Source: Rhodococcus sp. 105337 (GTDB lineage Bacteria; Actinomycetota; Actinomycetes; Mycobacteriales; Mycobacteriaceae). Taken from it: a stretch of DNA of 64,000 nucleotides. Both the position numbers and the translations under genes were made by a program. The stretch spans positions 490,783-554,782 of the forward strand of contig NZ_JABAGQ010000002.1 of NCBI RefSeq assembly GCF_012844225.1, in the 5' to 3' direction. Shown here piece after piece: positions 15,904-30,576 of the stretch. The number at the start of each line of letters is the position of its first letter. Within the stretch, counting starts at the first letter, position 1. The notes beneath the pieces were generated by a model. That model was not told the DNA's origin, made no database searches, and saw only the letters and a program-made list of their open reading frames with translations.

Positions 15904-17310
15904 GTGACCACACCCATCGTCGTCGCACCGGAGATCGATTTCACCGGTGTCCGCGCCGAGTTCGGCCTCGTCGACGAATTCCCCGACGAGGCGCTCGCAG
16001 AGGCCCGGACGGCGACCGACAGATTCGCTTCGGAGCGCGACGATCGCACAGATCTGCCCGTGGTGACGATCGATCCACCCGGTTCGATGGACCTCGACCA
16101 GGCACTCCACCTCGAGCGCACCGACACCGGATTCGTGCTCCACTACGCGATCGCCGACGTGTACGCGGTCGTCGAACCCGGCGGTGCGCTGGATCTCGAG
16201 ACGCACCGCCGCGCGCAGACCTTCTACCTTCCCGACGGGTCGGTGCCGCTGCACCCGCGGGTGTTGTCGGAGAACGCGGCCAGTCTGCTCCCGGGCGCGG
16301 TGCGACCGGCCGTGTTGTGGCGCATCGAGATGGACGAGTACGCAGAGCCCGTCGCAATCTCCGTGTCGCGGGCACGCGTCCGTTCGGTGGCGCGACTCGA
16401 CTATGCCGGTGTGCAGCGCGATGCCGATGCCGGCACCCTCCATCCGTCGATCGCGGCGCTACCCGAGTTCGGGCGGTTGCGCGAAGTCGCGGCGCGGGCA
16501 CGGGGTGCGATCGAACTGAGACTGCCCGAACAGGACGTGGTCGAAGACGGTGACGGCTGGCGACTCGACATCGAACCGCGCACCGAGGCCGACGACTGGA
16601 ACTCGCATGTGTCGCTGCTGACCGGAATGTGCGCGGCGCGCATCATGATCGACGCGAAGACCGGGCTGCTGCGCACATTGCCGCCCGCCGATCCCGACGC
16701 TGTCGCCTCTCTCCGCCGAACCGCCTGTTTGCTGGGCGTCGAGTGGCCCGGCGACATGTCGGTGGGCGCGTTCCTCGCCGGTCTCGACGCGAATCTGCCC
16801 ACCACGCTCGTTCTCATGAGCGAGGCGCCGACGCTGCTGCGCGGCGCGTCCTACGTCGCATTCGACGGAGAACTGCCGGAACTGACGGTGCACGGCGCGA
16901 TCGGCGCCGCCTACGCGCACGTCACCGCGCCGCTGCGCCGGCTGTCCGACCGTTACGCCACCGAGGTGTGCCTTGCGGTGTCCTCGGGCACCGAGTTGCC
17001 CGGCGACGTGCGCGACACCCTGGGTCTGCTGCCGAAGATCATGTCCTCGTCCGATTCGCTCGCCGGCAAGGTCGGGCGCGCGTGCATCGACCTCGCCGAG
17101 GCGGTCGTGTTGTCGTCGCGGGTGGGGGAGACCTTCGAAGCCACGGTTCTCAAAGACGCCACCGAGCGACGCGACGCCGAGATCTTCATCCCGTCGGAGA
17201 CGGTGATCGCGCAGTGCACCGGGACGCCCGCGGAGGGACAGCGCGTCACGGTCCGCCTGGTACTCGCCGACCCGGCGACCCGGAGAGTGCAGTTCGCCTG
17301 TGAACCCTGA
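15904..17310 (+). CDS. RNB-domain ribonuclease (RNase II/R-like)
   Basis: The 468-residue enzyme holds an RNB catalytic domain without the S1 and cold-shock domains of RNase R. Motif I is TIDPPGSMDLDQALHLE (about residues 58-74) with the acidic metal ligands; HYAIADVYAVVEPGGALD follows. The conserved PLRRLSDRY segment sits near residue 342. It degrades RNA 3' to 5' in the cytosol. GTG 15904 was preferred over TTG 15901. The end overlaps the CHAP gene by 11 bases. Confidence 0.9.
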   Translation: MTTPIVVAPEIDFTGVRAEFGLVDEFPDEALAEARTATDRFASERDDRTDLPVVTIDPPGSMDLDQALHLERTDTGFVLHYAIADVYAVVEPGGALDLETHRRAQTFYLPDGSVPLHPRVLSENAASLLPGAVRPAVLWRIEMDEYAEPVAISVSRARVRSVARLDYAGVQRDADAGTLHPSIAALPEFGRLREVAARARGAIELRLPEQDVVEDGDGWRLDIEPRTEADDWNSHVSLLTGMCAARIMIDAKTGLLRTLPPADPDAVASLRRTACLLGVEWPGDMSVGAFLAGLDANLPTTLVLMSEAPTLLRGASYVAFDGELPELTVHGAIGAAYAHVTAPLRRLSDRYATEVCLAVSSGTELPGDVRDTLGLLPKIMSSSDSLAGKVGRACIDLAEAVVLSSRVGETFEATVLKDATERRDAEIFIPSETVIAQCTGTPAEGQRVTVRLVLADPATRRVQFACEP

Positions 17311-17902
17311 ACGGACCGTCGGGCGCCGACCGTTCGCGACGATCGTGGCGGTCGTGGTGGTCGCCGTCGCTCTTGTCGCCGCAACCGTGTGGTGGAGTGC
17401 CCCCAACCGGTTGTTCCCCTGGGACAGTGCATCGTTCCCGGACGTGGACACGTCGGCGTTGTCACCGACGCAGGTGCAGATCGTCGAGCTGCTCGAGGAT
17501 CAGCACGACGCGCAGCGGCCCGGGACGTTCTACTCCGAGGGCGTCCGGGAGCCGTGGTGTGCGGACTTCGTCAGCTGGATCATGCGGGAAGCCGGTGTGC
17601 CCCTGGCTAATCCGCATTCCGGTCACTGGCGTATCCCGGGGGTGTACACGCTCGGGGAGTACTACGAGCAGACCGGCCGCTTCGAACCCTCCGGATCGGG
17701 CTACCGCCCCGCCGTCGGCGACGTGGTGCTGTACCACAGCTCCCTCGGTTTCGGGCAGCGCGAACACACCAACATCGTGATCTCGGTGGAGGGCAGCACC
17801 GCAACCACTGTGGGTGGCAACGAGTTCGGCAAGATTCGCGTGCACACCCTCGACTGGGAGGACGACGGCGCCGTGGTCGGTTTCGGGCGGTTGCCCGCCT
17901 GA
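17300..17902 (+). CDS. Membrane-anchored CHAP-domain protein
   Basis: The 200-residue protein has an N-terminal membrane segment (FATIVAVVVVAVALVAATVWW, residues 12-32), likely an uncleaved anchor, followed by an extracytoplasmic CHAP domain. The catalytic Cys87 lies in EPWCADFVSW and the histidine (about 156) in REHTNIVIS; NEFGKIRVHTLDW is near the end. CHAP amidases or peptidases cut peptidoglycan stem peptides or cross-bridges. The GTG start lies within the previous gene. No other cell-wall gene is adjacent, so the exact bond cut is unknown. Confidence 0.88.
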   Translation: MNPERTVGRRPFATIVAVVVVAVALVAATVWWSAPNRLFPWDSASFPDVDTSALSPTQVQIVELLEDQHDAQRPGTFYSEGVREPWCADFVSWIMREAGVPLANPHSGHWRIPGVYTLGEYYEQTGRFEPSGSGYRPAVGDVVLYHSSLGFGQREHTNIVISVEGSTATTVGGNEFGKIRVHTLDWEDDGAVVGFGRLPA

Positions 17903-17914
17903 ACCGGCGGCGGA

Positions 17915-19320
<1,406 letters not shown>

Positions 19321-19433
19321 GGATGTACACCTCGTCTGTCGGGGCTCGCGTCGTGGTCGCCGTCGAGTGTGCCACCGAATCCTGAGGGGGTGGTGAGGCC
19401 GCCCCGCCGGAACCGGGGGACGAACGTCACACA

Positions 19434-19476
19434 ACGGCAAGCCCTTCCGCGGCGCACCGCAGGAAGGGCTTGTCGT
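19434..19476 (-). terminator. Terminator downstream of panB
   Basis: A stem of about 15 bp with one mismatch (CAAGCCCTTCC core at 19438-19448 pairing with GGAAGGGCTTG at 19462-19472) lies just after the panB stop on the minus strand. It separates panB from the lipoprotein-pip pair. Confidence 0.8.
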
Positions 19477-19495
19477 TTGCGCCGAGGGCGTCTGC

Positions 19496-20344
19496 TCAGA
19501 ACGAATGCTCGGGACCGGGGAAGGTACCTTCGGCGACCTCGTGCGCGTACTGGGACGCTGCGCGACGCAGTTCGTCGCCGACAGCACCGAACTTCTTGAC
19601 GAACTTCGCGGTCTTGCCGCTGGTGTAGCCCGCCATGTCCTGCCACACGAGAACCTGCGCGTCGCATTCGCTTCCGGCGCCGATGCCGACCGTCGGGATG
19701 GTGAGCTTGCCCGTGACCTGACCGGCCAGTTCGGCAGGCACCATCTCCATCACGACGGAGAATGCGCCGGCTTCCTGAACCGCCATCGCGTCGGCGACGA
19801 GCTGCTCGGCACCGTCACCGCGGCCCTGGACGCGGAACCCGCCGAGCGTATTGACCGACTGTGGGGTGAAACCGATGTGCGCCTGCACGGGGATGCCGGC
19901 CGCGGTGATCGCCGCGATCTGCGGGGCGACCCGTTCGCCGCCTTCGAGCTTGACGGCGTGGGCGCCGCCTTCCTTCATGAACCGGATGGACGTCGCGAGA
20001 GCCTGTTCGGGAGACGCTTCGTAGCTACCGAACGGCAGGTCCGCGATGACGAGAGCGTGCGGCGCGCCCCGCACGACGCCGCGGACCAGGGGGAGCAGTT
20101 CGTCGACGGTGACCGGAACGGTGGTGTCGTAGCCGTAGACGACGTTCGCTGCGGAGTCGCCCACGAGGAGGACCAGGATCCCGGCTTCTTCGAAGATTCG
20201 GGCCGAGGAGTAGTCGTAGGCGGTCAGTTCCGCCCAGCGGCGGCCTTCGGCCTTCATCGCCTGCAGGTGATGGACTCGAGTCTTGCGCTTGGGGGTATCG
20301 GCGGGAGCGGCGCCGCCGTATACGGACGTCATGTTGTCGGACAT
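19496..20344 (-). CDS. panB: 3-methyl-2-oxobutanoate hydroxymethyltransferase
   Basis: This 282-residue cytosolic enzyme makes ketopantoate from 2-oxoisovalerate and methylene-tetrahydrofolate, the first step of pantothenate and CoA synthesis. Motifs: [17 protein letters not shown], the magnesium-binding [51 protein letters not shown] and the C-terminal [19 protein letters not shown]. Length agrees with the family. The oxoisovalerate substrate is also an intermediate of the ilvE pathway later in the window. ATG 20344 is used. Confidence 0.96.
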   Translation of the reverse strand: MSDNMTSVYGGAAPADTPKRKTRVHHLQAMKAEGRRWAELTAYDYSSARIFEEAGILVLLVGDSAANVVYGYDTTVPVTVDELLPLVRGVVRGAPHALVIADLPFGSYEASPEQALATSIRFMKEGGAHAVKLEGGERVAPQIAAITAAGIPVQAHIGFTPQSVNTLGGFRVQGRGDGAEQLVADAMAVQEAGAFSVVMEMVPAELAGQVTGKLTIPTVGIGAGSECDAQVLVWQDMAGYTSGKTAKFVKKFGAVGDELRRAASQYAHEVAEGTFPGPEHSF

Positions 20345-20494
20345 CGCTGTCCCTTTCTGCCTCGAGGCCCTAGGGGTCCCCGGGTTGGGTGATGACCGTC
20401 TCAGTGTGCCACCGCAGGTCGCTGCACAAACACCACGTGGCGGTGCGATTGGTCACAGCGTCGGCGCTCTGTCGGCTCATGGGACGATCGTCGG

Positions 20495-22045
20495 GTGTCG
20501 ATGTCCCCCCGTATGCACGTTCTCCGCCTCATGTCGCTCGCCGTTGTCGCAGGTCTCGCCGTCCTGGGCTGCTCGGCGCCGGGCAACAGCACGCAGCCGC
20601 CGTCGGATGTCGCGGTGCCGGGCGAACTCGAGAAGTTCTACCGCCAGGCGGTGCGGTGGGAGTCGTGCGCGGGATACGGAACCGACGGTCGCTACCTTGC
20701 CCTCAACGGTGTGGAGTGCGCCCGGATCACGGTGCCGCTCGAGTACGACGATCCCGACGGACAGACCGTCTCGCTCGCGTTGTCGCGGTCCCGGGCCGGC
20801 GGGGACCGGATCGGTTCACTGCTGACGAACCCCGGCGGGCCGGGCGCGTCGGGGTTGTCGCTCGCGCTGGCCGGAGAAGGCACCCCGCTCGCCGAGCGCT
20901 TCGACGTCATCGGGATGGATCCGCGGGGAATCGGCGCCTCGGAACCGCAGATCGTGTGCCGCACGGACGCCGAGACCGACGCCGATCGCGCCCTCGACCC
21001 CGGCGACACCACCAGTGAGGGCATCGCGCGAGCCGAGAAACTCAATCGGGAGTACGCGGATCTGTGCGCCGAGCGCACCGGGCCGGAGGTGCTGGCGCAC
21101 GTCGGCACCCGCGAGGTGGTGCGCGACATGGATGTCGTGCGCGGGGTGCTCGGCGACGATCAGCTCACCTACCTCGGCTACTCGTACGGCACCAGGCTCG
21201 GCGCGGAGTACGCCGCAGCGTTTCCCGACCGGGTGCGGGCGATGGTGCTCGACGGTGCCATCGACCCGGACCAGGATCCCGTCGAGGAGATCGTGTTGCA
21301 GGCGGAGGGCTTCCAGCGCGCGTTCGAGGAGTTCGCGCGCTACTGCGCCGACTACGACGGATGCCCGCTCGGCGACGATCCTGCGGCGGCAGTGGACCGG
21401 TTCCGCGCCCTCGTCGGCCCGCTGCTCGACACACCCGCGCCCACCACCGACCCCCGCGGCCTGAGCTACGGCGACGCGATCACCGGGGTCCAGCAGGGGC
21501 TGTACTCACCGTCCTTGTGGGGCTCGTTGCGCGGCGGACTGGACTCGCTTGCGAGCAGCGGTACCGGCGACACGCTCCTGCGGCTCGCCGACCTGTACGA
21601 GGGTCGCGGCGACGACGGCACCTACAGCAACATCACCGCCGCGTTCGACGCGGTGCGATGCGTCGACGACGTACCCGTCACCGACCGGGTGCTCGCCGGA
21701 GAACTCGACACCCGGTTCCGTGAGGCGGCGCCGTTCCTCGACGACGGGCGCGGCAACGGTTCCGCCGCTCTCGACACGTGTGCTTTCTGGCGCGTCCCGC
21801 CCACCGTGGACGGCGAGGATGCGGACCTGTCCGGTCTGGCTCCCGTGCTCGTGGTGTCCACTACCGCCGATCCCGCGACCCCGTATCTCGCGGGAGTCGA
21901 GCTCGCGGGTCATCTCGGCGGTGCGCTGCTGAGTTTCGACGGGACCCAGCACACGGTCGTGCTCGACGGCGAGAAATGCGTCGACGACGCTGTGACCAGG
22001 TATTTGATCGATCTCGAGGTCCCCGAAACCGATCCTCACTGCTGA
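20495..22045 (+). CDS. Exported alpha/beta hydrolase peptidase, Hip1/CaeA-like
   Basis: The 516-residue lipoprotein or secreted enzyme has a signal region with LAVLGCSAPG (cysteine near residue 28). The alpha/beta hydrolase core shows the oxyanion TNPGGPGASGLSLA, DPRGIGASEP and the nucleophile elbow YLGYSYGTRLGAEYA (Ser near 228); the TAP-like C-terminal block has LVVSTTADPATPYLAGVELA and the histidine in DGTQHTVVL. M. tuberculosis Hip1/CaeA (Rv2224c), next to glnA2 as here, is a cell-envelope serine protease. Likely start is GTG 20495, with ATG 20501 or 20513 possible. Confidence 0.9.
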   Translation: MSMSPRMHVLRLMSLAVVAGLAVLGCSAPGNSTQPPSDVAVPGELEKFYRQAVRWESCAGYGTDGRYLALNGVECARITVPLEYDDPDGQTVSLALSRSRAGGDRIGSLLTNPGGPGASGLSLALAGEGTPLAERFDVIGMDPRGIGASEPQIVCRTDAETDADRALDPGDTTSEGIARAEKLNREYADLCAERTGPEVLAHVGTREVVRDMDVVRGVLGDDQLTYLGYSYGTRLGAEYAAAFPDRVRAMVLDGAIDPDQDPVEEIVLQAEGFQRAFEEFARYCADYDGCPLGDDPAAAVDRFRALVGPLLDTPAPTTDPRGLSYGDAITGVQQGLYSPSLWGSLRGGLDSLASSGTGDTLLRLADLYEGRGDDGTYSNITAAFDAVRCVDDVPVTDRVLAGELDTRFREAAPFLDDGRGNGSAALDTCAFWRVPPTVDGEDADLSGLAPVLVVSTTADPATPYLAGVELAGHLGGALLSFDGTQHTVVLDGEKCVDDAVTRYLIDLEVPETDPHC

Positions 22046-22129
22046 ATCCGGCACGATGTGAGCGACACGCCACTGTCCCAACGCGCGTATGTAACACGGA
22101 ATTAACGGATGATGCCTACTCTCGCGGAT

Positions 22130-23467
22130 ATGGATCGCCAGAAGGAGTTCGTGCTCCGCACCCTCGAAGAGCGCGACATTCGGTTCGTTCGTCTCTGGTT
22201 CACCGACGTCGTCGGCACCCTGAAATCCGTGGCGATCGCCCCGGCCGAACTCGAGGGAGCCTTCGAAGAGGGCATCGGGTTCGACGGTTCGGCGATCGAG
22301 GGATTCTCCCGGATCTCGGAAGCCGACATGGTCGCCCGCCCCGACGCGACAACCTTCCAGGTGCTGCCGTGGACCGACGACCGGGGCCACCAGTACTCCG
22401 CGCGCATGTTCTGCGACATCACCATGCCGGGTGGAACGCCCAGCTGGGCCGATCCGCGGCACGTGCTGCGGCGTCAGCTCAACAAGGCGTCCGACCTCGG
22501 CTTCAGTTGCTACGTGCATCCCGAGATCGAGTTCTTCCTCGTGGAGAACGGTGAAGAGGGTGCCGCGCCGGTGCCCGCCGATACGGGCGGTTACTTCGAC
22601 CAGTCCGTCCACCGGTCCGCCCCGCACTTCCGGCGCCACGCCATCGACGCGCTCGAGTCGATGGGCATCTCGGTGGAGTTCAGCCACCACGAGACGGCTC
22701 CCGGCCAGCAGGAGATCGACCTGCGATACGCCGACGCGCTGTCCATGGCGGACAACGTCATGACCTTCCGCTACGTGGTCAAGGAGATCGCGATGCAGGA
22801 GGGCGTGCGCGCCACCTTCATGCCGAAGCCGTTCCGCGAGCACGCGGGCTCGGCCATGCACACCCACATGTCGCTGTTCGAGGGCGAGACCAACGCCTTC
22901 CACGACCCCGACGACCCGCTGCAGCTCTCGGCGACCGGCAAGGCGTTCATCGCCGGCATCCTCGAGCATTCCGGCGAGATCAGCGCCGTCACCAACCAGT
23001 GGGTCAATTCCTACAAGCGTCTCGTGCACGGCGGCGAAGCGCCGACCGCGGCGTGCTGGGGACCGTCGAACCGCTCGGCTCTGGTCCGTGTCCCGATGTA
23101 CACGCCCAACAAGGCGTCGTCGCGCCGGGTGGAGATCCGCACCCCGGACTCCGCGTGCAACCCGTACCTGTCGTTCGCGTTGCTCCTCGCGGCGGGCATG
23201 CGCGGCATCGAGAAGGGATACGAACTCCCTCCCGAGGCCGAAGACGACGTGTGGTCGCTGACGTCGGCGGAGCGTCGCGCGATGGGGTACCGCGAGCTGC
23301 CCACCGATCTCGACATCGCACTTCGCGAGATGGAAAAGTCCGAGCTGGTCGCCGAAACGCTCGGCGAGCACGTGTTCAACTATTTCCTGCGGAACAAGTG
23401 GCGCGAGTGGGAGAACTACCGTAGCCAGGTCACGCCTTTCGAGCTCGAGCAGTACCTGGGGCTGTAA
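22130..23467 (+). CDS. glnA2: Glutamine synthetase, GlnA2 type
   Basis: The 445-residue enzyme has the glutamine synthetase fold: N-terminal beta-grasp ([18 protein letters not shown]), metal ligands VHPEIEFFL and the catalytic [13 protein letters not shown]-binding [11 protein letters not shown]. In place of the adenylylation tyrosine of GlnA1-type enzymes, the loop near residue 375 reads [10 protein letters not shown] and has no tyrosine, so GlnE should not regulate it. The start at ATG 22130 (MDRQKEF) agrees with M. tuberculosis GlnA2; an upstream ATG at 22109 is in frame. GlnE follows ten bases downstream. Confidence 0.95.
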   Translation: MDRQKEFVLRTLEERDIRFVRLWFTDVVGTLKSVAIAPAELEGAFEEGIGFDGSAIEGFSRISEADMVARPDATTFQVLPWTDDRGHQYSARMFCDITMPGGTPSWADPRHVLRRQLNKASDLGFSCYVHPEIEFFLVENGEEGAAPVPADTGGYFDQSVHRSAPHFRRHAIDALESMGISVEFSHHETAPGQQEIDLRYADALSMADNVMTFRYVVKEIAMQEGVRATFMPKPFREHAGSAMHTHMSLFEGETNAFHDPDDPLQLSATGKAFIAGILEHSGEISAVTNQWVNSYKRLVHGGEAPTAACWGPSNRSALVRVPMYTPNKASSRRVEIRTPDSACNPYLSFALLLAAGMRGIEKGYELPPEAEDDVWSLTSAERRAMGYRELPTDLDIALREMEKSELVAETLGEHVFNYFLRNKWREWENYRSQVTPFELEQYLGL

Positions 23468-23477
23468 TCGGCCGGCG

Positions 23478-26400
23478 ATGGCGGATGATGTGGTGGTGAA
23501 ACCGCCGACTTCTCGTTCCACTGTCCCGGCTCCCGGTCGGCTCGGCCTCGTCGAGCCGACCGCGCCAGAAGAGCTGCAACGGCTCGGCTGGAACGACGCC
23601 GACAGCGTCGAACTGCTGTGGGCGCTGTCCCGCGCCGCCAATGCGGATCTGGCGCTGCGGACCCTGGCGCGCCTCGCAGACAGTCTCGGTGACGACGGCT
23701 GGGCCGAACTCGATGCCGCGCTGCGTGCCGACAAGGGCCTTCGCGGCCGGCTGTTCGGCCTGTTCGGGGCGTCGTCCGCGTTCGGTGACCACGTGGTCGC
23801 GAATCCTGCCTGCTGGCGGCTGCTCGAAGGTTCCCTGGATCTGCCCGACAAGCACACCTTCACCGCGAGGATGCTCGACAGCGTCGGCGGGTATCCCGAG
23901 CCGGGCGGTCGCGTCGGCCGCCTGCTCTACCGCGCAGAGAAAACCGGGCCCGCGGCGGTCGCAGCCTTGCGGACCGCCTATCGCGACCAGCTCATGATCA
24001 TCGCGGCGGCCGACCTCGCCGCGACCGTCGAGAACGAGCCGGTCCTTCCGTACCTCGAGGTCGGGGCGCTGCTCGCCGACCTCGCCGACGCCGCCCTCAC
24101 CGCGGCCCTCGCGGTCGCCGTGACGACGGTGGTTCCCGACGAGCCGTGCCCGATCCACCTGGCGGTCATCGCCATGGGCAAATGCGGAGCGCGGGAACTG
24201 AACTACGTGAGCGATGTCGACGTGGTCTTCGTCGCCGAACCCGCGGATGCGCGCGCAAGCCGGATCGCGGGCGAAATGATGCGTATCGGCACCTCCGCCT
24301 TCTTCGAGGTCGATGCCGCGCTGCGCCCGGAAGGCAAGAGCGGTGAGCTGGTGCGCACCCTCGAGTCGCACATCGCGTATTACAACCGGTGGGCCAAGAC
24401 GTGGGAGTTCCAGGCGCTCCTCAAGGCCCGGCCGATGGCCGGCGACTTCGATCTCGGCCGCCGGTACGTCGAAGCGCTGAGCCCGATGGTGTGGACAGCC
24501 TCCGAGCGCGAGGACTTCGTCCCGGAAGTCCAGGCGATGCGCCGGCGCGTCGAGGACCTGGTGCCCGCAGAACTGCAGGAACGCGAACTCAAGCTCGGCC
24601 GCGGCAGCATCCGCGACGTCGAATTCGCCGTCCAGCTGCTCCAACTCGTACACGGCCGCGTCGACGAGTCGCTGCGGGTCCCCAACACGGTCGAGGCGCT
24701 CGGTGCGCTCGCCGACGGTGGCTACATCGGCCGCGACGACGCCGCGAACCTCCGCGCGTCGTACGAGTTCCTCCGGTTGCTCGAGCACCGCCTCCAGCTC
24801 CAGCGACTCAAGCGCACCCACACGCTGCCGCCCGCGGACGACCGGGAGGCGCTGCGCTGGCTCGCCCGTGCGTCGCACATGCGTGCGGACGGGCGGAAGG
24901 ATGCGCTCGGCGTGCTCGAATCCGAGATCAAGCGCAACTCGTCGCGGGTACGGAAACTGCACGCGAAACTGTTCTACCGGCCGTTGCTCGAGTCGGTGAG
25001 CAAGCTCGACAAGGAGGCCGTACGGCTCTCGCCCGACGCGGCCGTCCGTCAGCTCGCCGCCCTCGGGTACAGCGCGCCCTCGCACGCGCTCGACCATCTG
25101 ACAGCCTTGTCCGGCGGCGCGTCCCGTAAGGCGCGGATCCAGGCGATGCTGCTTCCGCAACTGCTCGAATACCTCGCCGACACAGTCGATCCCGATGCCG
25201 GACTGCTGGCCTACCGCCGTTTGTCCGACGCGCTGTACGACACCGTGTGGTTCCTGCGGGTGCTCCGCGACGAGCCGGCGGTGGCGGAACGCCTCATGAC
25301 GGTGCTCGGATCGTCGGCGTACGTGTCGGACCTGCTCGTGAAGTCGCCCGAGGTGCTGCGCTTGTACGCCGACGGCCCGAACGGTCCGAGGTTGCTCGAA
25401 CCGAAGCCTCCGGAAGTCGCCCGCGCGCTGGTCGCGTCGTCGTCCCGCTACGGCGACCCGGCGCGTGCGATCCTCGCCGCCCGCTCGTTGCGCCGCGCCG
25501 AACTGGCCCGGATCGCGAGTGCGGACATCCTCGGGATGCTCGACGTCCCCCAGGTGTGCGAAGCACTGTCGACGGTGTGGTCCGGGGTGCTCGAGGCCGC
25601 ACTCACCGCCGTCATTCGCGCGTCGGAAAGCTCACGGGGACCGGCCCCCGCGCGCATCGCCGTGATCGGGATGGGTCGTCTCGGAGGTGCCGAACTGGGC
25701 TACGGCTCCGACGCCGATGTGCTGTTCGTCTGTGAACCGCACGCGGACGCCGACGACACCGACGCCGTGAAATGGGCGACGACCGTTGCCGAACAGGTCC
25801 GCAAGTTCCTCGGCGCGCCGAGCACCGATCCGCCGCTCGAGGTCGACCTGAACCTGCGGCCGGAAGGCCGTAGCGGACCGCTGGTGCGCACGCTCACCTC
25901 CTATGAGGCGTACTACACCCAGTGGGCCGAGGTGTGGGAGGTGCAGGCGCTCCTGCGGGCGCACGCTGTCGCCGGCGACCCAGACCTGGGCACGCGCTTT
26001 CTGCGCATGATCGACAAGGTCCGCTACCCGGAGGGTGGGCTGTCTCAGGAGGCGGTCCGCGAGATCCGCCGGATCAAGGCACGCGTCGATTCGGAGCGTC
26101 TCCCCCGCGGAGCCGACCCCGCCACCCACACGAAGCTGGGCCGCGGGGGACTTGCCGATATCGAATGGACGGTGCAGTTGCTGCAGTTGCAGCACGCGCA
26201 CCACATCGGGGCGCTGCACAACACGTCGACGCTCGAGACCTTGGACGCGATCGGTGCGGCCGAGTTGATCAGCGCCGGGGATGTGGAGTTGCTGCGCGAC
26301 GCGTGGATCACCGCCACCAGTGCACGCAACGCATTGGTGCTCGTGCGGGGTAAGCGCGCCGACCAATTGCCCGGCCCGGGAAGGCTTCTCACAGCGGTCG

Positions 26401-26507
26401 CGAGAGTGACAGGGTGGCAGGGCGAAGACGCCTCGGAGTATCTCGACCACTATCTGCGCGTGACCCGTCGTGCGCGAGCAGTGGTCGAGCGGGTGTTCGG
26501 TGCCTGA
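23478..26507 (+). CDS. glnE: Bifunctional glutamine synthetase adenylyltransferase/adenylyl-removing enzyme
   Basis: The 1009-residue protein attaches AMP to and removes it from GlnA1, switching the enzyme with nitrogen status. Two nucleotidyltransferase halves are visible: the removal half with [19 protein letters not shown] near residue 232, and the transferase half with [20 protein letters not shown] near 730. Each is followed by its helical GlnD-type domain ([16 protein letters not shown] and [17 protein letters not shown]). The target tyrosine lies in glnA1 at 39949-41385, separated here by an inserted block. It is probably co-transcribed with glnA2. Confidence 0.96.
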   Translation: MADDVVVKPPTSRSTVPAPGRLGLVEPTAPEELQRLGWNDADSVELLWALSRAANADLALRTLARLADSLGDDGWAELDAALRADKGLRGRLFGLFGASSAFGDHVVANPACWRLLEGSLDLPDKHTFTARMLDSVGGYPEPGGRVGRLLYRAEKTGPAAVAALRTAYRDQLMIIAAADLAATVENEPVLPYLEVGALLADLADAALTAALAVAVTTVVPDEPCPIHLAVIAMGKCGARELNYVSDVDVVFVAEPADARASRIAGEMMRIGTSAFFEVDAALRPEGKSGELVRTLESHIAYYNRWAKTWEFQALLKARPMAGDFDLGRRYVEALSPMVWTASEREDFVPEVQAMRRRVEDLVPAELQERELKLGRGSIRDVEFAVQLLQLVHGRVDESLRVPNTVEALGALADGGYIGRDDAANLRASYEFLRLLEHRLQLQRLKRTHTLPPADDREALRWLARASHMRADGRKDALGVLESEIKRNSSRVRKLHAKLFYRPLLESVSKLDKEAVRLSPDAAVRQLAALGYSAPSHALDHLTALSGGASRKARIQAMLLPQLLEYLADTVDPDAGLLAYRRLSDALYDTVWFLRVLRDEPAVAERLMTVLGSSAYVSDLLVKSPEVLRLYADGPNGPRLLEPKPPEVARALVASSSRYGDPARAILAARSLRRAELARIASADILGMLDVPQVCEALSTVWSGVLEAALTAVIRASESSRGPAPARIAVIGMGRLGGAELGYGSDADVLFVCEPHADADDTDAVKWATTVAEQVRKFLGAPSTDPPLEVDLNLRPEGRSGPLVRTLTSYEAYYTQWAEVWEVQALLRAHAVAGDPDLGTRFLRMIDKVRYPEGGLSQEAVREIRRIKARVDSERLPRGADPATHTKLGRGGLADIEWTVQLLQLQHAHHIGALHNTSTLETLDAIGAAELISAGDVELLRDAWITATSARNALVLVRGKRADQLPGPGRLLTAVARVTGWQGEDASEYLDHYLRVTRRARAVVERVFGA

Positions 26508-26519
26508 CGGCGGCGGGGG

Positions 26520-26846
26520 TCAGTCGCAGAAGACGACCAGGGCAACCCCGCGCCAGACCTCCGTCTCGGTCTTGTCCCACTCTTCGGCGTCGGCGTCCCA
26601 CGAGTATTCGACTTCGGTGTCGTAGCCGCGGTCGCGCTGCTCGGTCACGTTGCAGTTCCGCAGGGTGCTGCCCGCGCGGCTGAGGATGATGTATTCGACG
26701 CCGGCCTCGGACAGTGTTGCTTCGGCTTGCTCCTGGGACATTCCGACGGTCGAGATATCTGTCTGGGCACCGGCCACACCGGCGCCGATAGTGCTTATGA
26801 GCAGGGCGGCAGAGCATGCCGCAGCCCTGAGGATGTTTCTGCGCAT
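26520..26846 (-). CDS. Small secreted protein, unknown
   Basis: The 108-residue product has a clear signal peptide (MRRNILRAAACSAALLIST..GAGVAGAQTD) and a mature part of about 80 residues with two cysteines (LRNCNV and the last VVFCD), likely forming one disulfide. The block GMSQEQAEATLSEAGVEYIILS resembles one PASTA-like repeat. A GGAGGAG site lies before the ATG. The gene converges on glnE 13 bases away. No function can be inferred. Confidence 0.72.
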   Translation of the reverse strand: MRRNILRAAACSAALLISTIGAGVAGAQTDISTVGMSQEQAEATLSEAGVEYIILSRAGSTLRNCNVTEQRDRGYDTEVEYSWDADAEEWDKTETEVWRGVALVVFCD

Positions 26847-27243
26847 CACGATCTCCTCCGGGAGACATGTCGTGCGGAGGTACTCGGCCGGGCACGAGCC
26901 CGGGTTCGACAGGGCCGAACGCGCAGGACGGTCTCGCACGACGACCGGATACGCAACGACAGGCGTCGCGTCGGCAACGGACGCGGCGACCGGAGAATCC
27001 GGTGCCGTGACGCAGGCGGCGTATCCCTGTCTTTGCCCCGACGCAAAGAAAACGTTCTCCATCACCTGAGGCGTGATCGAAGTCACCCTCACGGCACTAC
27101 AAGGGTACGCCGGTGCGGCGGGTCCCCGCGCCGCTTCGCCTCGGCACCGGCCACACGGCCCCCACACGACGAAGCCACCCGCCGAAGTGCGACGGGTGGC
27201 TTCGGTGTCGCGGTGCCGTCCGGCGGCACCGTTCCCGGACGGC
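26847..27243. other. Intergenic stretch before the small secreted gene
   Basis: About 400 bases without a convincing gene. It should hold the minus-strand promoter of the small secreted protein gene in its left part. At its right end the katG terminator occupies 27170-27204. Open frames that cross the stretch (for example one in frame with the secreted protein) lack a recognisable start or similarity. Confidence 0.5.
27170..27204 (-). terminator. Terminator of furA-katG
   Basis: A 12-bp perfect stem (CGAAGCCACCCG at 27170-27181 with its complement at 27193-27204) sits 40 bases after the katG stop codon on the minus strand. Confidence 0.8.
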
Positions 27244-29908
<2,665 letters not shown>

Positions 29909-29950
29909 CAGACCACTATGACCCACGTTTCTGGAATGAGTCGCGATTTC
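29909..29950 (-). promoter_or_regulatory. Probable furA promoter/operator
   Basis: Just upstream of the furA start, the minus strand reads CGACTCATTCCAGAAACGTG and then GGTCATAGTGG before the GTG. This strongly recalls the mycobacterial furA control region (GATTCC-spacer-GGAATC with a TATTGT-like -10), including an ATTCCAGAAA block. It would bind FurA and drive a nearly leaderless furA-katG mRNA. Confidence 0.5.
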
Positions 29951-29987
29951 GGCCGATCCGTCGCGCAAGCAGCCCGCGCGGTCGCGG

Positions 29988-30572
29988 TCAGCCCTGGCTG
30001 TGGACCCGGACTGCCGCAGCGGCCAGTCGGCGTCCGGTCTCGATCGGCGCCGCCGGCCGGCCGCGGAGGAACGCTACGAGGGTGCCGTTGTAGGCCATGA
30101 GCACCTCGTCGGCGAGATCCTGGGCACGTGCCCCGGCCAGAGGACTGGAGAAGTGCAGAAGCCGGGTGGTGAGCAGTTCGGTGTCCGCGGAAAGGATCCG
30201 GCGGATGTCGTCCGTCGCGTCGGGAAGTTCGGTGGCGGTGGCCAGGAAGGCGCACCAGCGCCCGGGAGCGCCGCGTGTGTCGCGGTAGTCGGCAAGGGCG
30301 TCGAACAGTGCCAGCAACCGCGACGTGTCGTCGTCGGCCGCGATGATGTGCTGGTCCCATACGGCCTGCCAGTCCGCCAGCCGAAGCCGCAATACCTCGG
30401 CGACGAGTGCGTCCTTGCTGCCGAACTGCGCATACAACGTCGCTGCCGAGACTTCGGCGCGTCGCAGCAACTCGTCCACGGACGTGGCGCGGATGCCGCG
30501 GTCGAACAGCATGCTCTCGGCCGCGTCGAGCAGTCGGGTGCGTGCGGGGGATCGCTGGGCTACGGACACCAT
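29988..30572 (-). CDS. TetR/AcrR family regulator
   Basis: This 194-residue repressor has an N-terminal TetR helix-turn-helix (RTRLLDAAESMLFDRGIRAT, VDELLRRAEVSAATLYAQFGSKDAL) and a helical ligand domain. It is divergent from the MFS transporter gene, with 83 bases between the starts; two palindromic operator-like sites fill this gap. The simplest reading is a repressor of itself and of the transporter. The ligand is unknown. Since the transporter is broken, its main target may be lost. Confidence 0.9.
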   Translation of the reverse strand: MVSVAQRSPARTRLLDAAESMLFDRGIRATSVDELLRRAEVSAATLYAQFGSKDALVAEVLRLRLADWQAVWDQHIIAADDDTSRLLALFDALADYRDTRGAPGRWCAFLATATELPDATDDIRRILSADTELLTTRLLHFSSPLAGARAQDLADEVLMAYNGTLVAFLRGRPAAPIETGRRLAAAAVRVHSQG

Positions 30573-30576
30573 CCCA

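Noticed and set aside
22091..22106. GlnR box before glnA2
   Set aside because: GTAAC-n6-TTAAC matches the second half only in part and lies too close to the start codon for a firm call; noted only with the glnA1 site.
21506..23863. 785-codon minus-strand frame over the Hip1-like gene and glnA2
   Set aside because: Antisense to two recognised plus-strand genes.
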